Both the position numbers and the translations under genes were made by a program. Below, piece after piece: positions 59,415 to 64,000 of a stretch of DNA of 64,000 nucleotides; the stretch's first letter is position 1, and the number at the start of each line of letters is the position of its first letter. Source of the stretch: Paenibacillus sp. J5C2022 (lineage in GTDB: Bacteria > Bacillota > Bacilli > Paenibacillales > Paenibacillaceae); assembly GCF_025567625.1 (NCBI RefSeq), contig NZ_JAOQJC010000011.1:119944-183943 (forward strand), read 5' to 3'. Below the pieces are notes generated by a model. The model saw nothing but the letters and a program-made list of their open reading frames with translations, had not been told where the DNA came from and ran no database searches.

Positions 59415-59747
59415 AGATTCTACGGTGATATTACCGACCTTTGACGCAATGCCTTTTATCTTTTTCCATGCCGTATCCTTGCGTATACTCTCTAAAAACG
59501 CTCGTCCTTCGGGTGTAATATCCCGTACGGTCAGAATTATATCGAGGCCGCGGTTTATCGGATTAGGATTCGTCTTTATCAGTCCGGAATCTCGTAATTG
59601 TATGGCGCTGTATGATACATCGTCGTAAGTGTACTTTTCGAGTTGCGGTAGTTTATGAAGGTAATCCGTCGTCTTAGCGTCAATTGGTCGGAAAGTTTCC
59701 TCAATAGTCAATAAAAGATCGCGCGCACATTCGTGATTAAATTTCAC
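59382..59747 (-). CDS. DUF2513-family protein
   Basis: Encodes 121 residues from GTG with AAGGAG upstream. The pattern KFNHECARDLLLTIEETFRP, YSAIQLRDSGLI, VRDITPEGRAFLESIRKDTAWKKIKG matches DUF2513, small phage and plasmid proteins of unknown role. It is alone on the minus strand among lysis-region genes, so it may be expressed in the lysogen. Confidence 0.75.
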   Translation of the reverse strand: MKFNHECARDLLLTIEETFRPIDAKTTDYLHKLPQLEKYTYDDVSYSAIQLRDSGLIKTNPNPINRGLDIILTVRDITPEGRAFLESIRKDTAWKKIKGIASKVGNITVESLIRAAANSLF

Positions 59748-59824
59748 TGTTTATCCGCTCCTTTTGTCGTTTACAGTCCGTATTCGACGTTTGGGAGCGA
59801 TTTCCTTTTTACGGAGGTTTTTAT

Positions 59825-60013
59825 ATGGCGCAAATCACGCACAAGCTCGAAATTCTCGTCAACGCGGCCGATCCTGTTCCGGAAATTAACAACGTCATCC
59901 TTGCGTTCTTGCAGCTTCATTCCGGACGCGAAACGCAAATATTGACGGAGCTGCAATCGGAGATAGCCGCAGCTATTAAACATTACTCGAACGAAACGGG
60001 GGAATCGGAATGA
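59825..60013 (+). CDS. Small helical protein before holin
   Basis: Encodes 62 residues; ACGGAGG precedes the ATG. The product is helical with no membrane segment (EINNVILAFLQLHSGRETQILTEL). It overlaps the holin gene by ATGA. It may be a lysis regulator; unproven. Confidence 0.5.
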   Translation: MAQITHKLEILVNAADPVPEINNVILAFLQLHSGRETQILTELQSEIAAAIKHYSNETGESE

Positions 60014-60438
60014 TTAACGGACAAGCGCTTTTAAACGGAGGGGCCGGAGTAGTCGGCGGATTTATCGGATTTGCATACGGAGGGTGGTCGGAAGCATTGA
60101 CGTTCCTATTAATCGCATTCGCCGTCGATATCGTTTCCGGCATCGTAGCTAGTCGAAAGGAAGGCGTCGGCCTATCGTCTTCAATCGCACGGGCCGGATT
60201 TGCCGGAAAGGGAATGGCGATGCTCGTCTTATTACTGTCGCACCGGATCGACGTGTTACTCGAACTGGACGCGGTAATATTAACGGCGGCGACGTATTTC
60301 TATATCGCCAACGAATTACTTAGCATCGTTGAGAATTACGGCCGTGCCGGTTATCCGTTGCCGGACAAGGTTAAAGACGTTATTGACGTTTTGAAACGGA
60401 AAGGTGACGTTAGTGGGGCGAAGCCGAAAGGGGAGTAA
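60010..60438 (+). CDS. Holin (phage_holin_4/toxin-secretion type)
   Basis: Encodes 142 residues with three to four membrane segments (GAGVVGGFIGFAYGG, ALTFLLIAFAVDIVSGIVAS, MAMLVLLLS, VILTAATYFYIANELLSIVENYGRAG). The phrase FAVDIVSGIVASRKEG and the C-terminal ANELLSIVEN are typical of this holin family. It would open the membrane at a set time and release the lysin encoded just downstream. Confidence 0.9.
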   Translation: MINGQALLNGGAGVVGGFIGFAYGGWSEALTFLLIAFAVDIVSGIVASRKEGVGLSSSIARAGFAGKGMAMLVLLLSHRIDVLLELDAVILTAATYFYIANELLSIVENYGRAGYPLPDKVKDVIDVLKRKGDVSGAKPKGE

Positions 60439-60441
60439 CGT

Positions 60442-61968
60442 ATGTCTCTCGAAATAACGAAAATCCGCGTATATGTATCCGGCAACAATGTCGTCCGCTG
60501 CGACGGGAACTACGCTAAACGGGCGACCGATCTTCGATACGTCGTCATTCCCGTATCCGAGTACGATATCACCGCAGTCGGCCGGACGCGCGCGAAGACG
60601 ACGGACCTAGCAAAAGAGGCCAAGGCCGAGATAGCGATTAATTTTCCGTACTTCAACGGGACGGACGGCGCTCTAATCGGACAGGCAATTGCCGAAGGCC
60701 GTCCATTATCGTACGAGACGGCGAAGACGCGGGGCCGAGCGGAGTTATATGGCGTGGGCGGTTCGTATGGCATCGCACTAAGCCCGCCAGCCGCCGTTGA
60801 CTTCGCGGTACAAGGATCGCCGGAATTGCTACGGGACGGGGCCGTCGTGGTCGCGGAGAGTATCAAACGGGATAATCTCGGCATATCGGCGGCGGACCGA
60901 AGCCAGCGGACGGCCGTCGGAATCCGCCCCAACGGTGACGTCGTATTCGTCGTATCGGATGGCCGGACGTCGTATGATCTCGGCTTGACTTTCGCCGAGC
61001 TTGCGCTAGTATTCCGGGACGAACTCGGATGTATCAACGCAATCAACGGAGACGGCGGCGGATCGTCGATACTCTACGTGGGAGGTTCCGTTAAGGCCGC
61101 TGTCAATCAGGCATCGAACCGGAATAACGAGCGGGGGACGGGATGTGCGCTGGTCGTCACGAAAAAGACTGTTCCGCCCAGTAAACCGTCCGATAATCTC
61201 CGTATTGCCATCGACGCAGGTCACGGCCTTAACACGGCGGGCAAGCGGTGTCCCGACGATAGCATGCGGGAATTTCACTTCAATTCCGTTGTCGCCCGAT
61301 ATGTGTCCGAAGAGTTGGCGAAGTACGAAGGCGTGACGGTCAGGTTTATGCATGACGAAACAGGCCGCCGCGACGTGCCGTTATCGGAACGTGTATCGAC
61401 CGCTAACGATTGGGGCGCGGACACGTACGTTTCGATCCACGCCAACGCATACGGATCGTCCTGGAACGATGCAAACGGAATCGAGACGTTTACCTCCGTC
61501 GGGGCATCGGCAACTTCACGGAAGCTGGCGGCTGCGGTGCAGAAAGAACTCGTAGAGTTAACGGGACGGCGCGACAGGTCCGTGAAACGTGCGGACTTTT
61601 ACGTGTTGTATCGTACAAAGATGCCTGCGATACTCGTCGAGTCCGGATTTATGAGCAATCGTGAGGAGGCGGCACTGCTGAAATCGGACGGCTACCGGCG
61701 GAAAGTCGCGGCGGCCATCGTGAAGGGGCTGGCGGATACGTACGGGCTAGCGCCTATTACGCCCGACCCGTCTGAACCGGGAAGCCCCGCCGTCGAAACG
61801 TGGGAAGCAACGCTGTCGTCCGTTAACGTTGAAATCGAGGGACAGACGCTTGCGTCCGGACATATTATCGATGGAGTTTCGTACGTTCCGGCGCGGGCGA
61901 TTGCGGAAGCATTAGACGCTAGCGTCCGTTGGGATGACGATACGAGGACGGTCACGATTACGAAGTAG
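60442..61968 (+). CDS. Three-domain lysis enzyme: phosphodiester glycosidase-like, amidase_3, stalk domain
   Basis: Encodes 508 residues. Residues ~1-240 match the NAGPA/phosphodiester glycosidase fold (INFPYFNGTDGALIGQ, RTAVGIRPNGDVVFVVSDGR, INGDGGGSSILYVGG). Residues ~252-435 are an N-acetylmuramoyl-L-alanine amidase_3 with zinc ligands (IDAGHG, REFHFN, SIHANA) and the catalytic Glu in AILVESGFMSN. Residues ~455-508 are a stalk domain (VSYVPARAIAEALDASVRWD). Having both enzymes in one phage endolysin is uncommon. Confidence 0.88.
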   Translation: MSLEITKIRVYVSGNNVVRCDGNYAKRATDLRYVVIPVSEYDITAVGRTRAKTTDLAKEAKAEIAINFPYFNGTDGALIGQAIAEGRPLSYETAKTRGRAELYGVGGSYGIALSPPAAVDFAVQGSPELLRDGAVVVAESIKRDNLGISAADRSQRTAVGIRPNGDVVFVVSDGRTSYDLGLTFAELALVFRDELGCINAINGDGGGSSILYVGGSVKAAVNQASNRNNERGTGCALVVTKKTVPPSKPSDNLRIAIDAGHGLNTAGKRCPDDSMREFHFNSVVARYVSEELAKYEGVTVRFMHDETGRRDVPLSERVSTANDWGADTYVSIHANAYGSSWNDANGIETFTSVGASATSRKLAAAVQKELVELTGRRDRSVKRADFYVLYRTKMPAILVESGFMSNREEAALLKSDGYRRKVAAAIVKGLADTYGLAPITPDPSEPGSPAVETWEATLSSVNVEIEGQTLASGHIIDGVSYVPARAIAEALDASVRWDDDTRTVTITK

Positions 61969-61978
61969 TAACGGATGA

Positions 61979-62019
61979 AAGCCCGGCTAACCTCTCAGGG
62001 TCGGCCGGGCTTATTTTTC
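61979..62019. terminator. Bidirectional intrinsic terminator
   Basis: AAGCCCGGC (61979-61987) pairs perfectly with GCCGGGCTT (62004-62012) and is followed by ATTTTT on the plus strand. It separates the lysis operon from a convergent minus-strand gene. Confidence 0.85.
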
Positions 62020-62021
62020 GT

Positions 62022-62381
62022 TTATATACGCGATCCGAACGCTTCGTCAAGCGCCGCAATTACCGCTGCCGCTTGATCTTCGAGATCGACGTCCGATGCC
62101 GAGTTTACCACATCGCTGACCGCTTCCTTTCCGTGTTCCCCCGACAATTCGGCAATGCGGTCGGCCAATCCCGCCTGGTCAGCGATAACCTTCGCCCACC
62201 AATCGTATGTTTCTTGCGTACAAGCGTATGTACCGGTTTCTTCGTCATACGCGAATTGGTAATCGCCGCTGCCTAATCCGTCATAGTTTCCGATTACGTC
62301 TACTACGCAGTTTGTTCCGTTGTTGCGGTCGATCAATTCCAACGTTTCTTTAGCACCAGTTTCCACGATTACGATGTTCAT
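62022..62381 (-). CDS. Acidic hypothetical protein, probably expressed in the lysogen
   Basis: Encodes 119 residues; ATG 62381 has AAAGGGG upstream. An in-frame ATG at 62438 is closer to the promoter but is jammed against its AAGGAG. The product is very acidic, beta-rich at first (NIVIVETGAKETLELID) and helical later. It has its own sigma-A promoter at 62457-62485. Family not recognised; its position beside the attachment site suggests an accessory (moron) gene. Confidence 0.6.
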   Translation of the reverse strand: MNIVIVETGAKETLELIDRNNGTNCVVDVIGNYDGLGSGDYQFAYDEETGTYACTQETYDWWAKVIADQAGLADRIAELSGEHGKEAVSDVVNSASDVDLEDQAAAVIAALDEAFGSRI

Positions 62382-62456
62382 AATTATTTCCCCTTTAGCC
62401 CGCCGCCCTTTTCGTCGGCCGTCAGCCCGTCCCGTCATCTCCTTGCTGTTAAATTC

Positions 62457-62485
62457 ATCTTATCACGTATATAATTACATGTCAA
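62457..62485 (-). promoter_or_regulatory. Minus-strand promoter with palindrome in spacer
   Basis: TTGACA (62480-62485) and TAAGAT (62457-62462) are 17 bases apart on the minus strand. A 20-bp near-palindrome (TCACGTA-tataat-TACATGT, 62463-62482) fills the spacer, in the same layout as at hicAB and 63519-63538. Confidence 0.7.
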
Positions 62486-62499
62486 TAATCATATGTAAA

Positions 62500-62712
62500 T
62501 TATCGTACACGCTTATTCTTCGCATATTCCACGAGTTCAGATCGCAGATACAATCGCGTCTTCCGGGCTTCGCCAAACTCAACAAACGGCAATATACGGC
62601 CGGTCGCGATCGATTGGTTAAAGCCGGAAACGGACTGGCCCGTAATTGTCCGGGCTTCGTCCTGCATGACGAGGTTGTCCGTAATCCAGCGCTTCATTTC
62701 TTCGTTATTCAT
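62500..62712 (-). CDS. Small DNA-binding protein, excisionase-like
   Basis: Encodes 70 residues; AAGGAG precedes ATG 62712, which overlaps the end of the upstream gene. The pattern EARTITGQSVSGFNQSIATGRILPFVEFGEARKTRLYLRSELVEYAKN resembles MerR/excisionase-type winged helices. It may help excision or regulate the right-end genes. Tentative. Confidence 0.6.
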   Translation of the reverse strand: MNNEEMKRWITDNLVMQDEARTITGQSVSGFNQSIATGRILPFVEFGEARKTRLYLRSELVEYAKNKRVR

Positions 62713-63478
62713 CGGCTTTCTTCTCCTTATAGCGGTGCAAATAATATTCCTGACACTTGCGGCAATGTTTCGGTTTCTTTTTACCGACCTGTTCCGGCTC
62801 AATCCAGTCACCGCCGCATTGCGGACATTTTCCGGAACTCTCGTTCTTATTACGTTTTGCCGTTTTATTATGCCGCCATCGGCAGCGGTCAGAGCAGTAT
62901 TTCTTGTCACCTTCAACAAACGCGCTGCACCCGTCGGCTATACAACGTTTACGGCGGTTTAACTCGAATTTGTACGCCTGGCATCTCGCGCAATACTGCG
63001 GCTTGGTACGTCCTCCGATAGCCTGCGGCTCGATCCACGGTTTACCGCATTGCGGGCATCGATCGAACATCTGCCGTATTAATTTTAACCGTGCTGTCTT
63101 TACGCGACGAACGGCGTTTATGCGGTCTTTATTGGCTGCATACCACGCCTTACGGAGCTTGTACCTTCGTGGATTAACCCAGTCTCGGTTCTCGCGGTAA
63201 TAGGCGAGCGACGTTGCCCGGTCGTACTCCTTATTGTGGACCGGCCGGCATTTCGGGCAAAATCGCTGGAGTCCGCCTTCGACGATATATTCGCCGCCGC
63301 ACATTTCGCACTTATCCGTACTTCCCAGCGGACGGACTCCGCCTTGCTGTTTCCGCCGTTTATACTCGTTCGTCGTTTGGCGCTTTCTTTCTTCGCGGCA
63401 AGCCGGGCAATAGTATGCGCGCGGACCGCCGGTGAATGTTACGGAGCATGTGCGACACTTTCGCGCCATTGTCGTCAT
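62705..63478 (-). CDS. Multi-zinc-knuckle protein
   Basis: Encodes 257 residues; GGAGG lies nine bases before the start. At least five CxxC pairs or groups are spread along the chain (CRTC...CPAC, CEMC...CPKC, CPQC...CARC, C...C...CSDRC, CPQC...CRKC), each near a WIEP or YC motif. The spacing suggests repeated zinc ribbons linked by basic helices. It probably binds nucleic acids. It is the first gene of a minus-strand pair next to the attachment site. Confidence 0.65.
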   Translation of the reverse strand: MTTMARKCRTCSVTFTGGPRAYYCPACREERKRQTTNEYKRRKQQGGVRPLGSTDKCEMCGGEYIVEGGLQRFCPKCRPVHNKEYDRATSLAYYRENRDWVNPRRYKLRKAWYAANKDRINAVRRVKTARLKLIRQMFDRCPQCGKPWIEPQAIGGRTKPQYCARCQAYKFELNRRKRCIADGCSAFVEGDKKYCSDRCRWRHNKTAKRNKNESSGKCPQCGGDWIEPEQVGKKKPKHCRKCQEYYLHRYKEKKADE

Positions 63479-63512
63479 TTGCGATCGCCTCCGTTTAGTT
63501 ATCGTTGCGCTC

Positions 63513-63541
63513 AGTCTAGCATGTAGTTAATCGTATGTAAA
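63513..63541 (-). promoter_or_regulatory. Minus-strand promoter with palindrome in spacer
   Basis: TTTACA (63536-63541) and TAGACT (63513-63518) are 17 bases apart on the minus strand. The spacer holds GCATGTA-gttaat-CGTATGT (63519-63538). It reads into the zinc-knuckle gene. Confidence 0.6.
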
Positions 63542-63710
63542 GCGTTGATTTTCGTTTGCATACGTTCGCCTACTCGGGTATAATCGAATCAGCGTGATTG
63601 ACCGTTAGAGAGCGCGAACAATAACAATCCTGCCCGCAATTAACCGCCCGCCATACCGATGATAAACGTTGATTTAACGGCCTTTTGCTTGCGCTGGCGT
63701 AACGAAGCAA
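63542..63710 (+). other. Phage arm beside the attachment site
   Basis: No gene was found. A possible plus-strand promoter has TATAAT at 63579-63584 with a poor -35 (TTTGCA). It may hold integrase arm sites, but no repeat clear enough to name was seen. Confidence 0.35.
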
Positions 63711-63806
63711 TTCACGATTGACAATCCCAACGCTACAGTAACTTGCGGTTGCGGATCATCGTTCCGTACAGCAGCAGCGGCGGGCAAGCCGGATAGTGAC
63801 TGCTAA
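63711..63806 (+). pseudogene. 3' end of an IscA/ErpA-type iron-sulfur carrier gene; attachment junction
   Basis: One plus-strand frame gives 31 residues and a stop: FTIDNPNATVTCGCGSSF, then RTAAAAGKPDSDC. This is the C-terminus of A-type Fe-S carrier proteins, with the two ligand cysteines of CGC. Residues upstream in the frame (RPFACAGVTKQ) do not fit the family, so the match begins abruptly near 63711. This is what remains beside a prophage that integrated in the 3' end of a host gene and rebuilt that gene on its other side. Confidence 0.75.
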
Positions 63807-63820
63807 ATAAAACTAATACT

Positions 63821-63854
63821 CAGACGAGTCGATCATCGGCTCGTCTGTTTTTTT
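63821..63854 (+). terminator. Strong intrinsic terminator, probably of the host iscA/erpA gene
   Basis: CAGACGAG (63821-63828) pairs with CTCGTCTG (63840-63847), with an inner CGA/TCG, followed by TTTTTTT. It lies 15 bases after the gene fragment's stop codon. Confidence 0.9.
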
Positions 63855-63856
63855 AA

Positions 63857-64000
63857 GTGAGTCAAAATTCTAATTATACTACAAGATGAGGGACATACAA
63901 CGATAGAACGATTTGTATTTTCCGAAGCGTTCTTTGCGTTCGTCTAATCGCTCATTATGCTCACATAGCCTCCTACGAAAGCTGAAAAGTGTGCTCCATC
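63857..64000. other. Probable host flanking DNA, no gene identified
   Basis: The last 144 bases are more AT-rich than the phage. No gene-sized frame was seen. On the minus strand an AGGAGG near 63970 is followed only by a few codons, and a TTGTAT/TATAAT pair lies nearby. Its assignment as host DNA follows from the attachment junction before it. Confidence 0.45.

Noticed and set aside
63592..63850. Small non-coding RNA between a TATAAT box and the terminator at 63821
   Set aside because: The frame encoding an IscA/ErpA C-terminus explains the region and terminator better than an RNA gene.
1..64000. CRISPR array
   Set aside because: No set of three or more evenly spaced repeats was seen; only a single half-repeat-like site.
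1..64000. tRNA genes
   Set aside because: No cloverleaf with T-loop (GTTCRANNC) and proper arms was found, including in the gene-free stretches at 9.8 kb and 33.4 kb.
1..64000. Insertion sequences or transposase genes
   Set aside because: No transposase-like protein or terminal inverted repeats with target duplications were seen.

Overview
The window is most of the genome of a temperate, long-tailed (siphovirus-type) phage of a Gram-positive Bacillota host, probably in the Paenibacillus/Brevibacillus neighbourhood. It is most likely an integrated prophage whose left end lies outside the window and whose right end is near 63.7 kb. The grounds are: tight head-to-tail gene packing with ATGA or GTGA overlaps; strong AGGAGG ribosome sites; a GC-rich codon style with many CGG, GCG and ACG codons; Bacillota families (YolD, HicAB, DUF3102-like, SU10-type capsid, class Ib ribonucleotide reductase, copper-amine-oxidase-like stalk domains); and, near the right end, the last 31 codons of an IscA/ErpA-type iron-sulfur carrier gene with its own terminator.

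Layout. 0-1.5 kb: antirepressor and a small XRE repressor, with integrase presumably left of the window. 1.5-4.4 kb: control region with palindromes and two good promoters, a DUF3102-like protein and small genes. 4.4-18.9 kb: replication and recombination (DnaC-like loader, DnaB-like helicase, TOPRIM primase, sigma-like factor, SSB-like protein, family A DNA polymerase broken into two reading frames, PD-(D/E)XK nucleases, RuvC-like resolvase). 18.9-29.6 kb: DNA precursor synthesis and modification (nrdI, nrdE, nrdF, thyX, dNMP kinase, two adenine or amino-methyltransferases, one cytosine-C5 methyltransferase). 29.6-33.2 kb: regulators and a minus-strand block of yolD, a small gene and hicAB. 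33.6-47.4 kb: packaging and head (terminase small subunit, HNH, terminase large subunit, portal, minor capsid, scaffold, capsid, connectors, tail tube, frameshifted tail chaperones). 47.4-58.2 kb: tape measure, Dit, Tal and fibres. 58.2-62 kb: secreted protein, holin and a three-domain lysis enzyme. 62-63.5 kb: minus-strand accessory genes with their own sigma-A promoters. 63.7 kb to the end: attachment junction and probable host DNA.

How the genes work together. The early genes open and copy DNA and supply dNTPs. The methyltransferases probably protect the DNA from host restriction. The 29.9 kb and 32.4 kb DNA-binding proteins are placed to switch on late genes. The late genes then run as one left-to-right operon series punctuated by clear hairpin terminators.

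Most unusual observations: (1) in the 5-28 kb region several genes, including nrdI, nrdE and the cytosine methyltransferase, have no usable ATG, GTG or TTG where homology and the ribosome site place the start, and appear to begin with ATT, ATC or ATA; (2) the DNA polymerase is split at its catalytic core around a small separate gene; (3) a lone 19-nt match to the 3' half of a type I-C CRISPR repeat lies downstream of a near-consensus minus-strand promoter; (4) a 25-position hairpin lies in a gene-free stretch; (5) minus-strand accessory genes share a promoter with a 20-bp palindrome in its spacer; (6) a canonical A_AAA_AAC slippery site lies in the tail chaperone gene. Functions were assigned by reading translated sequence against remembered family motifs; no database search was run.
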